From the NCBI RefSeq assembly GCF_905475465.1, contig NC_062235.1, positions 12,038,001-12,102,000 of the forward strand: DNA of 64,000 bases, read 5' to 3'. Position 1 is the first letter of the stretch, and each line of letters begins with the position of its first letter. Below the pieces are notes generated by a model. It was not told the origin of the DNA and did not search any database. It worked only from the letters and a program-made list of their open reading frames with translations. Positions 22,747 through 35,512 of the stretch are shown here, piece by piece. The translations under genes and the position numbers were made by a program. The DNA is from Pieris napi (Eukaryota > Arthropoda > Insecta > Lepidoptera > Pieridae).

Positions 22747-24229
22747 ATGCCTAACGAATTCTACCCATATCTATCTTTGGATATTCATCCATATATCAGC
22801 GAAAATATAAAGACAATTACCCCAAAGTCGAATGTCGTCTGTAATTGATATGTCACATTATGTAAAACATTTTCTTTAAGTGCAACATAATAATAAAAAA
22901 ACCTTGATTGTACAAAATTAAAGCGCATTAAAAAGAATTTCGAGCAAATAGTGACATCAGATGCGCAAAATCCCGGCCTCCTATGCAGCTTTCTTCGCTA
23001 CGTAAAATCTGCTAATTACGTGCCGAGACTAAAAGGTAACTAAGGAGTTCTCTATACAAAGCAAATGTCCATATAAATCGTGGTACAAAATACAAAAACC
23101 TAATAAAATTCAACCCAATTTTCAACACAACAGTGAGCAAAGATACAACACCTCATTTACAGTCCCAATTATTGTGAATTTTTTCGAACGCTCGTCCTCA
23201 CAATGATAATTTGTGCTTCTGAGAAGGGTTCACGCGTTTTGAAATATTTACGATACTTGAGTCAGAAAGCGAAAGTCAAAATTGGTCCAATTTGCATACA
23301 AAGAGATGAAGACACATAATGGAAGACTTTTGATTGAGTTTGCGTTCCAGGTGACGCATTTAGAAGAAAAAATCTTGCCTTTAAAAAAAACTATTGTTTT
23401 CATCGGAAGAATGTAATTAGTACAATGCTTTTCGGTGTAATGCGACTTTTAATACAAGACAATATAACTTACCTATATTATACATCCTAGAAATGCATAC
23501 ACATTTAATATAAACATACATACACATAATAATTTTAGCACATGCGCAAGCATAAATAGATCAACTTTTTCAAACTCAAATATTTTACTACAATACTCAG
23601 GTCAGAAATATTCTTTTTGCAAGATTTATCTAAGTAGTTTTAACATATTAATGATGTTATTAATTTGAAATAATAATAATCACCTAGTGTTTGCAATTAG
23701 ATTGCATTTGTTTTTTTTTATAATTTTTAATTTTATAGTTCATATTTTAAATTCAGGTATTTAATACTAATTTCACACGATCGAACTTTCGCCTAAATAA
23801 AGACTGAAAATGTTGATGGGCATATTATATTTATTAACATTTTTTTGCACAATAATTACCAATATAAAAACATGGTACAACGGGCGGCCTTATCACTTCT
23901 AAGCGATCTCTTACGTTTAATAAACTTAGACTTAGATTACTTAGTACTTCTAAATTACGGAGGATAATTTAATGATTTGTCTCAGTCAAGAGACAATTCA
24001 TAAAAATATATTGTTAAGTAACATTAACACAAATATAGAACTTAAACATTTGGAGGGTGAAGATAAATTGCGCAGCACGCGTCTGTATGTCTCTATTTGT
24101 ATTTATCGTAATCTCTATAATTACCAATGAATAGTTGCTCATACGGTGAAAGACATCTTAACCCACCCTTTTAAGACTCCAAAATCGACGTGTCAGAAGG
24201 CGAGAGTTTTGTATTATTCAAAGAAATCA
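22747..24229. other. AT-rich spacer
   Basis: No gene seen. At about 23879-23920 a short reversed family M fragment (GGGCGGCCTTATCACTTCTA) is visible. Confidence 0.45.
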
Positions 24230-24550
24230 TCTAATATATAAAATTCTCGTGTCGCGGTGTTTGTAGTTAAACTCCTCCGAAACGGCTTGACTGCTTCTCA
24301 TGAAATTTTGTGTGGATATTGGGTATGTCTGAGAATCGGACAAAATCTATTTTTCATCCCCCTAAATGTTAAGGGTAGTCCACCCCTAAATATTTATTTT
24401 TTATTTGTAGATATTTTTTTTTGTTTTTATTGTTTATGATACAGCATTAAAAAATACATACAACCCCTAACTTTCACTCCTCTACGATCAACCCCTATTT
24501 TTTATTATAAATGATATACATGGCAAAACGACGTTTGCCCGGTCAGCTAG
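24230..24550 (+). mobile_element. Non-autonomous Helitron-like element, family E
   Basis: Best-preserved copy, 321 bases. It starts TCTAATATATAAAATTCTCG after a host A and ends CGGTCAGCTAG before a host T. Eleven bases before the end is the hairpin GGCAAA-ACGACG-TTTGCC, as expected of a Helitron 3' end. No coding capacity. Confidence 0.8.
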
Positions 24551-25057
24551 TTTCTCTTTAAAATTACAAAGAGACTTTCACTACTATTAAAAGTAATTGT
24601 TTCCTTTTCGGCACATTTGTCTCATAACCCGTTCATATTTGAATATTATTTATTGCCGCAATGCGTTATAAATAGTTTTATGCCGGCCACCCGTTAAATG
24701 GCATAACAAGACGTTTACGACTGGATTACTGTATCTTCGGGGGTTCTGTGCAGGTAATAAAATCTTGTATTTATGTTTAAACACAATTAAGTTGTAATTC
24801 GGGGGCGGTCTTTTGTTTATACAAGTGAAAGTACTGGGAAAAATAAATAAGTTGTCAAAACTAATTCGGTACGGCTTGGCTTATGATGCTATTGTGGTGT
24901 GCGCAGACACAGATGACATAATATATCTGATATTCCGATTGAAATGGGTCCAAGGCGCCAGATTAACAGCCTTACGGAGTTCTTCCCAACTTCCGAAGTA
25001 ATTTAATGTTTTTTTGACAGTCCAATTAGGCTATTATTTATCCCAATACAAACATAT

Positions 25058-25380
25058 ACACTTATATATATTTCTTGTGTGCGTGTGTATGTGACTGAAC
25101 TCCTCCTAAACGACTGGACCAATTTTGATGAAATTTTTTGTGTGTCTTCAAGGGGATCTGGGAATGGTTTAGATTCACAAATCAGCCCGCCAGATGTTAA
25201 GGGTAGTCCACCCCTAAATTTTTATTTTTATTTTTTAGACAAAATTTTTAATTTCTATTTTTTTATGATACAGCATTAAAAAATACATACAACCCCTAAC
25301 TTTCACCCCTCTAAGATCAACCCCTATTTTTTTATTATAAATGATATACATGGCGAAACGACGTTTGCCGGATCAGCTAG
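25058..25380 (+). mobile_element. Non-autonomous Helitron-like element, family E
   Basis: The 3' half is nearly identical to the 24230 copy (ATGATACAGCATTAAAAAAT, GTTTGCCGGATCAGCTAG) with the hairpin GGCGAA-ACGACG-TTTGCC. The 5' end differs (TTATATATATTTCTTGTGTG). It is only about 500 bases from the 24230 copy, in the same orientation. Confidence 0.75.
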
Positions 25381-25802
25381 TACACTTATAAATATAGGAC
25401 TAAACTAATTATAAACTACTTAGAACGCAGCGTAAAAAAGCTTATTTAAATGAAGCACGGAATTGCCAAACCGTAAAATCGTATATCTTAAACAGAATCG
25501 TAATATTATACATAAAATGCCGAAAGTCCAACTATATTAAAAGTAAAAGTAAAAAAATCATTTAATCATTTAGGTAACATAATGTACACTTATGACTCTT
25601 CAGTAAAGAAATATATATAGTATAAGATCCCGATATACAACGACCTTCACCGAGATGCTTATTTAATGAAACGTATTTTATATTTAATTTAATATGTTAA
25701 TAAATATAATCCATATGGGTTGCCTAGCAAATTTCAGTCCAGAGTATTTTTAATTAATATTTAAAAAAAAATATTTTTTTAAACATTTCACCAGTATGAT
25801 TA
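25381..25802. other. AT-rich spacer
   Basis: No gene recognised. At 25570-25600 a short minus-strand LINE 3'-end-like motif (AACATAATGTACACTTATGA) is visible. Confidence 0.4.
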
Positions 25803-26100
25803 TTAGATAAATTCTATACTCGCGTCCCAGAATCCTACCATTACACCATCTTCCACATGACATATTAAGTAATTAATAATAATTACATAAATTAAAAAAA
25901 ACAAAGACTTGTCCTCATCAGCAGGAGGCATGGTGAAATAGGAGCACGCACTTACATTCTCTTGGGAACAACACGCAAACACATAGTCGTAATAACTAAC
26001 ATTTGCATAGTAGATATTAGGATAACATATACCTACACTGGCGTGGGGTATATGCAAAAGGCTACCACGAACATAGGGTAGCCCTAACAGCATGCTGGCA
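25803..26100 (-). mobile_element. LINE 3' region, family G variant
   Basis: On the minus strand it contains GAATGTAAGTGCGTGCTCC, TATTTCACCATGCCTCCTGC, GACAAGTCTTTGTTTTT and CATGTGGAAGATGGTGTAAT, matching family G at 44226. It then diverges to GATTCTGGGACGCGAG. A 96-codon open frame covers it but has no recognisable domain; I treat it as retrotransposon sequence. The CGCGTCCCAGA motif recurs at about 26479. Confidence 0.6.
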
Positions 26101-28221
26101 CTAATAGTTGGAAAGCTAGATTGCTCTTACATTTTGGATTCCAATGGACTGCATGTATCTTTTTCATTTTATGATTAAATATACTTAAAGCTAACCTACT
26201 AATATAATATTTAGGACAATATTGTAACTAATACAATAAAACCATATCACTCTCACTTAAAACATTAAGAAATATATCGCGACTCATAAGTACTCGTAAT
26301 CGCAATGGTTGTGTCAAATGAACTCAGCGACGGTCGAGAAATGTACTGTAGTAGGATAAAGCAAAAGTAGACTTACCTACTTCTTAGTGGTAGTAAAAGA
26401 TACTCTGTAGTACGCAATTTTCCTCTATAATGGTATAAACTAAAGCCTACCTTTTTTCAACTAAACTTATTTAATTCACTCGCGTCCCAGAGTCCCAATG
26501 CTTATCCCATTAGATGTGTAAACAGAAGAAAGGCGGCGAATATAAGATATTTACGAGTTAGTTGAAAACCTATTTTGTATACGAAAGTAATTCTCATAAA
26601 TTAAAGCCTCACGCAAAAGAAATCTAAACAATAAAAGTTTGATAACACGACGAGAATTTGGACGTATCAGTGAATTTATCGTAGCGTAATTTTGAAAACT
26701 TTTGAAGAACGCTATCTCGACACAAAGTAACATTTTTACGATGCTTGAAGTTTACCGTTTTATTTTGACGATATTGCATCACAGAATGCCAATTCATAAT
26801 ACGAATTCATTTTTACCCATTTGGTTGAAACTGAAATTGGGATTTAATGTACCAATTTGCTGTATGTTAATTTACCTGAAAACTTTCAGTCATTTTTAAT
26901 TACTCGTCTTATAAACATAATTATTTCGTCTTATCTTATCATTAAGCTATCAAAAAATATCTCCTACCTACCTATAATATAATACCCTAACTTTCACACC
27001 ATCATACAACACAACCGAATTACGAATTACTTATTGTATTTAATAATTTTTATTGACTTTTTCCTTTTGTAAATATTTGAACTATTTTGTAAACATTACG
27101 TTTTACATCTTTGGCTATATTTGTAGTATAATTGTTTTATGTTATACGAGTATAAAATTGATTTTAGCTACATAATTATGACATAAATAACATTGGCATT
27201 GACAAAATCAAAATAACTTTATTCATATAAGTAATATGAACGTCAGAAAATTTATAATTTATTAGAAACGTTTATATTTTTTTGTACAACAAGGCTTCAA
27301 GAATATATTGACACTAAGAGTTATCATCTGAGATAAGCAAGCACCTCATATTGTACGTTACCTACCAAGCCATAAAGATGATAGAGCAGGTATATATTCA
27401 TTTAATAAATTAAATTGACCTAAACCACCACCTAAATTATAACTATACAGCCCCAAGCAAAAGGGAAAGAATCATTACCATCACATAACCACTTACGCAC
27501 GGCGCGGTGTAATCTTTTCAAAAAATATTACTAGCCATTACTGAGTTTGCGTCGTAAATAATAGTGTGTAAATAAATAAGTATGGTTCGTGCTAGGCCGC
27601 TATCTGATTCGAGCCTGTGGAAGTGTTTAGCGAAGATAGGAAATAATGTTGGATGGTACGCGGTGTTAAAAGTTATCGGATGCGCTTGAGAAAATTGCGT
27701 ACTTAACGTTCGAGCCTTTTTAATGGAGTAGAGCGGATTTTTATATGGATATACAATTTTATGCGCGAGATTATGTTTGCACGTATACCGAAATAGTATG
27801 GAGCTTTTATGTTTGCTTTAAGTGAGCTTTTTGCTTGATGGATTGCCTTGCGATGTTTCATTTTGTGAATGTTATACATTCGTCATACTATATGGATGTT
27901 GGCTTCAGATTGCATTTTTGTAAATGTCTTTTTATAGACTAGAAAAAAATTACCTTATCAGCCTGGCATTATTGACGTGTCTCACGATGCACACAGGGAT
28001 TTGAATGCATGAACTCTGTTTTGAAAAGCGCCTTTAAACTGTTACACCATCATGGCTCACTCAGATATAAATATCTGTGCTTAAAATGATTTTAAATATA
28101 ATTGTTATCTCACGGGATTTTACGTATAACCCTGCAAACAAACGATGCATCAGGAAATATTAACATTAAGTTCAAAGTTTACAATTAATATATGTATAAA
28201 TAATAATATACATATATTAAT
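26101..28221. other. AT-rich spacer
   Basis: No gene recognised. A minus-strand LINE 3' tail (AAAATAACTTTATTCATATA) lies at about 27208-27255. A degenerate tRNA-like stretch is at about 27985-28060. Confidence 0.45.
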
Positions 28222-28380
28222 TCTATACCTACCATAATATTGTAAAGAGGAAATATTTGTATTTAAGTGTGTCTGTAATTGGCTCAAAAAGTACAGGACC
28301 GATTTTAAAAATTCTTTCAACATTTGAATGCTACATTATCACTAATTAATATAGGCTTTTTAATTGCAAGAAAAAAGTAA
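28222..28380 (+). mobile_element. Helitron-like 5' end, long subfamily
   Basis: TCTATACCTACCATAATATT, then AAAGAGGAAATATTTG and GGACCGATTTTAAAAATTC match the 5' part of the element at 60349. The sequence fades out after about 150 bases and no 3' end is found. Confidence 0.55.
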
Positions 28381-29075
28381 GGATACATTCTAAACCATAG
28401 TGAAATGTTTTTAAAAATTACCCGCTAATGTCATTTATTCTGTTTTCATCAAATCCCGTACACAAGTCCTGTGTGTTACTGTACATTTATGCCAAAATGT
28501 TTAAAAAATAAATTATCGAGTGTAAAATCAAAGAACAAGCTAGGTTGGATTTCCTAAAGGAAACTCTATGTTCTACTGGCGACTTTCTCTTCTTTCTTCA
28601 TCAAATATTGGCTTCACTGCCGAATTTAGTGATAAACTTATAAAATACATTTTACATTGAACCATAGAAAAAAAATGACTCTTAAACTAGTAAACTATTA
28701 AAGTAATATTTAACGCCTAAGCAACGTTGTTATATTTTTAAGCCACTGTATGGCTTATAAAATAAATATGATTAAAAAAAATATCCACCCGTGTGAAGCA
28801 CCCACTATATTGTATAATATTGATTGGAATATGTTTATAACTGATTTTTAAAAAGATATTATATAATTTGGTTAATTAAACAAGACTGAGACCATTAACA
28901 AGCAAGATTACTTAAATTCTTCGGGCGGCGTTATCGCTAACACCCATATAGAGTGTAATCAGGAATGTTAACGCACTTAGGAATAACTCTTTATTCGCGA
29001 TTTATGTTCAGGGTCTAAACGAAGATTTATCTTAGTCTAAGAGAGACCGGAGATACAAGTACTGTATATAGAAAA
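28381..29075. other. AT-rich spacer
   Basis: No gene seen. A reversed family M fragment (GGGCGGCGTTATCGCTAACA) is at about 28923-28942. Confidence 0.45.
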
Positions 29076-29270
29076 AACATGTGTGTACTTATGTACAACA
29101 ACTTTGGCGTAACAAGATAAAATCTTTTCAAAAATTGTATTCTACTATAACTAACTTCAGGGTGTCGGTTTTTTGTGACGGTGTGAACGCGCATCGTAAA
29201 AATTTACTCTCATAAGTTTTCCCTAACGCGCCAAAAGAAGTATAACTTCAAAAACGTTAGTACTCTTTTA
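29076..29270 (+). repeat. Dispersed repeat family F
   Basis: Shares GTGTGTACTTATGTACA, AACAAGATAAAATCTTTT, CTAACTTCAGGGTGTCGG and CCCTAACGCGCCAAAAGAAG with 37447-37735, which has an extra internal segment. The family is unassigned; these look like parts of a degenerate transposon. Confidence 0.65.
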
Positions 29271-29920
29271 GTAGTCCTTGTGCCCTAACAACCGGATGAA
29301 CGCTGATTTTAATGGATTTATATAGACTGTACTTGGCTATTTAAAATAGGAATTTTAGTAGTAAATATTAAAAAAAAACATTATCAGTGTTCAATATTTA
29401 TTTATAATCAGCATCGTTTATTCAGTTTCGTGATGAGACTATTTTTCGAATTCTGTTTATTCAAGAGTAAAATACATCCTAGAATCTTAAAGTTACGTAT
29501 ATGCGGTGTACTTAACATGCTTGGCGTATGTTAAAGGTTAGAGTTTGTTGATTATAAAGTACTTTGGTGTCGAGTTTTGATCGTTTACGCCTAAGAAACT
29601 TTGCCGATACCATATTTTATGGCTCCAAGTTGAGAGTACCAACACTGAAAGTAAATGCGGCGAAATAGCTTTCAGACTAAGAATAATTGAGATAAAATTC
29701 CAACATATTTGTAGTTGTTTTTAACTTGAAAGTTGTTGGCATTATATTTATAATTATACTAAAGGAATTTAAAATACATTCTTGATACGTTTTTGTGCGC
29801 ACTATTGTGGGTTCGGACATGGGGAAGCCAAAGTAAAGTGTTAAAATAAAAAAATTAAACTATTTCTTTCACGTCATATTGGATAGCCCTTAAGGACTTA
29901 AAGTCGTTCAAGAATTGAGC

Positions 29921-30037
29921 GTATGAATTCTTAAAAGGCCGGCATCGCACTCGCAAGCCCTCTGGCATTGAGAGTGTCCATGGGTGGCAATATCAGTTTA
30001 GCCTCCTGCCTAATTGCCCCCTGTTCCAAAAAAAAAA
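29921..30037 (+). repeat. Dispersed repeat family B, left arm of an inverted pair
   Basis: Core of family B (TTAAAAGGCCGGCATCGCAC, CTGGCATTGAGAGTGTCCAT) ending CCCCTGTTCC and an A run. A second copy lies inverted about 95 bases downstream, so the two can fold together. Confidence 0.75.
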
Positions 30038-30131
30038 CTCTTGAAACTTGAAAAAACCAAGTTCTAAAACATGCACTAGTCTGTGAAGAACAAACTAAAA
30101 AGTTTAGTCGAATCTCGTTGCGCATGTTTTT

Positions 30132-30386
30132 TCTTTATAGAACAGGGGGCAAACGAGCAGGAGTTTCACCTGATTTTAAGTGATACCGTCGCCCATGGAC
30201 ACCTAAATCCTAAAAGGTTCTTCCATATGATGAAAGTTTTTTTTTCCACTTTAGAACCCACAATCGTGAGCACAACGTATTCTTAATACGTTGTATGTAT
30301 GTATTTTAAATTCCCTTGCCAGAGGGCTCGCGAGTGCGTTGCCGGCCTTTTAAGAATTGGCACGCTCTTTTCTTGAAGGAAGGATG
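30132..30386 (-). repeat. Dispersed repeat family B, interrupted inverted copy
   Basis: On the minus strand the family B core runs from 30386 to about 30297 and resumes at about 30204-30132, ending at the motif seen as TATAGAACAGGGGGCAAACG. About 90 bases of other sequence interrupt it, including CCCACAATCGTGAGCACAACG, whose reverse complement resembles 29791-29812. It forms an inverted pair with 29921-30037. Confidence 0.7.
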
Positions 30387-30764
30387 TATGGTATCACTGA
30401 GGTATGTCAATTTTTAAAGATAGATAGAAGTCATTAAAATTAAAATCCTTATCTTTACGTTTTAAGCGAACCGGGTTTGAACTATGTTAAGGATATCTTT
30501 CAAGGAAACTGGGTTGACTCGAAATCCCAATGAATTGGGTCGCATTAAGATAACTTAATGTGAATTTTAAGATCGTCAGTACAATTAAGTGTACTATGAA
30601 TATTCAAGATATTTAAATTAGGCTTTATGCGTGTTATTGATAAATGAGGTCAATAATTATGTCAGACCCGTTTTATCAGCAAAACAGGTTTAAAATGTAT
30701 ATCATTCTTATGAAATAATTCATGCGATAGAAGATGTTGGTTGTGTGAGATTAGTGTGTGCCTA

Positions 30765-31135
30765 TAGTGGCTAGGTAACGTGACTCTCAACCCGAAGGTA
30801 TTCCGTTCACACTATGGCTGTGTTGGAAACCGACACGACTAAGAGACCCCACTAGCGTCTTCCGAGCGTCGTTGTCGTGTCAGCGTCGACGCGACATCGA
30901 CGCTGCGGCGACGTGACGCTAGCGCTGGCCGCGTGCCGAACGCCCCGGGCTTACGCAGCCCCAGCGCAACGTTTTTTACGAACAAGTGCTATCGAGCACA
31001 TACAAATAGCCGGCCAGCGCTGGCGTCACGTCGCCGCGGCACGACGACTACGCTCGGAAGACGCCAGTGTGGGAGGTCTTGGATTCAAAAACGGCGTGTC
31101 ACAGAAAGCTGATCTTGTCTATGAAGAAATTTGAC
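30765..31135 (+). mobile_element. Decayed family A SINE split by a MITE
   Basis: Before the MITE, the segment 30765-30847 resembles a degraded family A head and mid part (TAGTGGCTAGG, GGAAACCGACACG). After it, 31080-31135 resembles the distal body (AACGGCGTGTCACAGAAAGCTGATC). The simplest reading is an old SINE invaded by the MITE at 30848-31073. Confidence 0.45.
30848..31073. mobile_element. CpG-rich MITE with long terminal inverted repeats
   Basis: The first and last 60-80 bases are imperfect inverted repeats. Shared blocks include GCGTCTTCCGAGCGT and GCGGCGACGTGACGC followed by AGCGCTGGCC, read inward from both ends. The element is strikingly rich in CpG compared with its surroundings. 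No clear target duplication is visible and no transposase is present, so I do not assign a superfamily. The 85-codon ORF crossing it is incidental. Confidence 0.75.
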
Positions 31136-31163
31136 GAATATTCAAATGTTCCTAATCCTTGAT

Positions 31164-31373
31164 TGATTTGCTCCAGTTCAAACAATTTGTATGACTCAAA
31201 ACTTAGCAATTTAAAAGAGTGGCGGAAAGTTTCTTGTCAGTTCTTCTTGCCCGCTCTATGCCCTTGGCTTGCGAACTGGTAGTAAATGTAAATTTACAAT
31301 TAATTTAACTTATTTTCTGACGTTCATAAGTGTACTTGTTTACCTATATGAATAAAGTTATTTTGAGTTTGAA
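31164..31373 (+). mobile_element. LINE 3' end, family G
   Basis: Contains GATTTGCTCCAGTTCAAACA, AAAGAGTGGCGGAAAGTTTC, TGACGTTCATAAGTGTACTT and TATGAATAAAGTTATTTTG, ending in a GAGTTTGAA tail. Matches 9372-9586 reversed. 5'-truncated and non-coding. Confidence 0.75.
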
Positions 31374-32089
31374 GGAAAAACTATCAAGAACAGATATAGG
31401 TTAATTAATTTAATTTCCCTTAACATAAAAATATTTCGTAGCGCAAGTCTTACTTAAGCTCGCGCTAAACTCTTAAAGGCATTTCACGTAGGCTACGTTT
31501 ATATACAAAGATTTTCTATTCCCAGCACGCTTAAACAATACCGTCCATAATGACATACAAAAAGTGCTCATTAAGCCGTATTTTCCGTTTAAAACAGTAG
31601 AAGGAAACAGCACAGTCGTAATTTTGAACGATCAATCAACGTCGAAGAAACGTATTCAATTAAAAAGTCGACGCTATCCGCGTTACAGAGTGTGATGGAC
31701 TGTCTTGTCTTTAATGAGAACGCCTACATTGAACAAACACTAACAAAAACAAACGTGTGTTTGACAATGCGGTGGGTGGTGTTGACTTGACATGTAGCGG
31801 ATGTGTTATAGAGGCTTTATGCCAACTAATACTTTGCAATACATACAGTATTGTTAGTGAGCCATTTAAGGCAATTAATAGCTTTCGAGATGAAAAAATA
31901 ATATTGTCTATGAAATTTATAAACAATAATGATAATTATTACTATGTAGGGTAAGAATATAATAAATACTGTATATTTGTGTGGGAAATAATTATAAATA
32001 TAATTTAACATATTTAACATAATGAAATAGTTATTCAGGTGTAATGAAAATGTATACAAAATATAATTTCAGACGTTCAAAAGCGTTGT
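31374..32089. other. AT-rich spacer
   Basis: No gene or repeat recognised. Overlapping short ORFs on both strands at 31711-32059 have no recognisable features. Confidence 0.45.
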
Positions 32090-32270
32090 TAAGCTGTGGC
32101 TAATCAACGTGCAGAAATCCTCGGAACAGTGAGGTCGCTCCGTGAAGCTTGTGAAGTGCCCAGGAGACTTCTGTGCTTCTGGAAAGAGCTGGGCTGGCTA
32201 AATTAGCCAGGACTTTACGTACAACGGACCAATTATGAGTCTTATTGCGGAAAATGAGTCCACCAACCTA
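32090..32270 (+). mobile_element. LINE fragment, family H
   Basis: Contains GTGCAGAAATCCTCGGAACA, AGGTCGCTCCGTGAAGC, GCCCAGGAGACTTCTGTGCT, TTAGCCAGGACTTTACGTAC and ACGGACCAA, the shared family H blocks. It is the degraded end of a reverse-transcriptase ORF plus 3' UTR. Confidence 0.7.
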
Positions 32271-34460
32271 TTTAATATACGTATATAGCGTTACTAAGCG
32301 CCTATCGGGTACCTCTATAAGTAACTATTATTATATTGAAAATTACTAGTAAAACCTAAAATTTGTAGTTGGAATTTTTATTTTTTGTAAAATGTATGTT
32401 CACCGTAATTGTCATGAATTTTAGAATAGATAGATTGAAACTTATACTGTAGGAAAAACATTAAATATGATGAGCTACACTTTAATAAGTAAATAAAAAC
32501 ACACTTTCCAAGCCTTAAAAATTTAATTCGATTTCTTACAAATCGCTTAGATAGTCTCAAGAGTCGAACTGAATTCGATTTATTCTCAAAATCGATTCAA
32601 ACACCGTTATTGTGATACGATCTCGTGGGTCGATCGTGTATGGGCTCGATGCATCACAGCTTCCGTGCCACCGATCTTGATTTCTTCTTAATGTGCCACC
32701 CACGGACGTTTAGATCTTATGTGAGTGCTATATCTTATATGTACTACGTAATGAACTATACATTTATAAAGTAATAAATAAGACAACTATCTATATGCGT
32801 TAATACCTGAACAACTTAAAGCTAAATGCGGCCCATTTTTGTTTAAATGCATTAATAATTCTAAATGGTATGTTAACTAATGGCTATCTAAATAAATACA
32901 ATTTCGATTCACAATAAACGTTAACCTAATTAAAATAACAAAAAGCTCATCAATAAATAATAGTAAGAGTTTCTTATAAAAATATCTTCGCAATCCTAAT
33001 TAATAAGTATTGAAAGTGAAAAGTGTACGAAATAAAAAACATGTTGCCTTAAAAGAAATTTAAAGAAAACGAAATTGTCTAAATAAATTGAAATATGTTA
33101 CGTAAATGTTATGTTATGTAACTCGCCTAAGACGTTAATTGATACATCAGTTCACTTATTTTTACATTTTCAGTAAAACTATTTAATTAATTACAGATTT
33201 TACGCTTACATTATTTTGCAAAGCGTATTTATATATATTTTATTGCTTCTAAGTTTACTGATCGGCGATAGTACCTCGATAGGATCAGAACCTTCGTCCT
33301 GTAACCCTACGCGTTTCTTATCACCGCAAAAATTTACTACTACATCGCATTTACAAATAACCATAAAACATCCGAGTTATATTTGAAATGGCTATGGTTT
33401 AAATTATATCGAAGAGGGCATAGGCCATGTTATTTATATGGGAATTCTGCAATTCAGTGCTATAGGTTTAGTCAGTCTTATGACTGATTTAGATAAAACT
33501 TTTAAAATACGAAATTATTACATTATTTCAACGCAATGATGGTCAGAAAAGCCTGCAACGGCAAGTTGACAGATAAGGTTTTGATTACCATTAGAGAGAG
33601 AGATTAGTTATTGAGTGATTATGTGAACATCTAACGCAAACACAAGAATTTTTTTTTAGACTTTGTGAATAATATGATAAAAAAAAATTCAAAAAGTATT
33701 CAAGTATAAATTACTTGTAATTATCCAGTTCAACTTTTGAGTGCGTTTCTAATATGAGCTACATTTTATAGATCGTAAATACATATGTTATTAATATTAA
33801 ATATATTCTATTAACACCACCCGAACCAAGACAAACTCACATAAGCGAGTTGAGTAACTTTAAACCACAATTAATTAATTTAGATTTAATCAATTGTTAT
33901 CTTCTTATGATTAAAATATAATTGTCTATATGACATTACCATATAATTGTTTGTTGAATTGTAAAAGGTAGATTTTTAGTTTTGGATCTAAGTTCATAAA
34001 GAACACACATACATCCTCGGTGTATGTTTACGCCTACTAGAAAAACCACACTACGTCCCTCATACCGTAATATTTGTGTATAATAACAATTTAGATAACA
34101 AAAACGATTTGAGCACATCGAAAGGATACTCGGAAGCATTCTCAGCCCTGCCAATGATTCAAGATATTAAAGAGACCATTTGGCAAGCGGCTGGATCGTA
34201 ACTAAATACAAAAAGTTGCTTTTCGCACCCAACGTTGGCGAATATTATATTCGTACAATATTTTCTTTAAGAATGCTGTATTTAATGATTCGATTTTTAA
34301 ATCTTCTTCTGTGCCAGTTCTATGTTCAGGATAGATTATAGGTAAAGTAACGGGTATTATACAACAACTACAACAACATTAGCAGGACTTTCTTGTCTAT
34401 TAGGCATTTTACAATTACCATTAAATAATTCAATTATTACTTATTGTAATGTTCGATGAA
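32271..34460. other. AT-rich spacer
   Basis: No gene, repeat or RNA recognised in about 2.2 kb. A stretch of more balanced composition around 32600-32710 is unassigned. Confidence 0.45.
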
Positions 34461-34742
34461 GAGCAGTGCTGGCCTAGTGGCTTCAGTCTGCGACTCTCAT
34501 ACCTGAGGTCGTGGGTTCGATCCCCGGCTGTGCACCAATGGACTTTCTTTCTATGTGCGCATTTAACATTCGCTCAAACTGTGAAGGAAAAACCGGCTTG
34601 CCTTAGACCCAAAAAGCCGACGGCGTGTGTCAGGCACAGGTTGATCACGTGCTTGCCGATTATGTTTACAAATTATCGTGAAACAGATACAGAAATCTGA
34701 GGCTCAGACCTAAAACAAGGTTGTAGCGCCACTTTTTTTTTT
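34461..34742 (+). mobile_element. tRNA-derived SINE, family A
   Basis: Well-preserved head with box A TGGCCTAGTGG and box B GGTTCGATCCC. The body lacks a short block (ACATCGTGAGG). It ends TTGTAGCGCCAC followed by a T run. The 83-codon ORF over it is incidental. Confidence 0.85.
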
Positions 34743-35512
34743 CTTGAATGCATTCCGATCTATGGTGCTATCAAGGGCACATGACTCTCATACTCCTGGA
34801 TGGTCTATACTCTTTTAAACCACCTCGAATAAAAAAAACGTGGTAAACTTTCTTTTAAACCCACAGCTTTATGAAAGCTTAGATAATTAAAAGTTTAATC
34901 AATATGAAGCTTCTAAAAGCCTATTTAAACGTAACTCAATGATTATTATCAGTAGCGAGTAACGAGATACTATAGAGCCGTAATCGAATAAGCGTCAACA
35001 TTACATATGAACGCCTGGTCGAACATATTTACTCAATTCATGAGATCAGACAGTATATAGAATGAAAACAGTGAAGAAATGCATCCACTCACTCTTGTTG
35101 TTCTATTAATTTTAATCAGTATGAAAACGGTTTACGTCCCGATCAGCATGGATTCATTAGATTTGAAACGGAAAGTTTGAAGACTCCTCTCTCAGTCATG
35201 GTACGGGAGTTGCTCTGTGTAAATGAATTCCAGTACAACATAACACTAAAAAACTTACTAAAATTGTACAAGCTTTCATAATAGTAAAAATATATATAAA
35301 TCCTATAAAAAACTGTTTTTACAAAGTGATGACTTTGCAGCAATGTCTTTGTATCCCACAATCGTTAGACGAAAATCAAATTATTAGTATTCTGAAAAGT
35401 CAAAGCCAATATAAATACAATATTTCTTTTTATTACGTACTGATAATGTGTTGTGTTGTATATGGATTTGTATTATTATGGATTATAATAAAGCTATATT
35501 ATTCTTAAAAAT
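34743..35512. other. AT-rich spacer
   Basis: No supported gene or repeat. Confidence 0.5.

Noticed and set aside
30877..31134. 85-codon arginine/alanine-rich ORF
   Set aside because: It runs through the CpG-rich MITE and into decayed SINE; the open frame comes from GC content.
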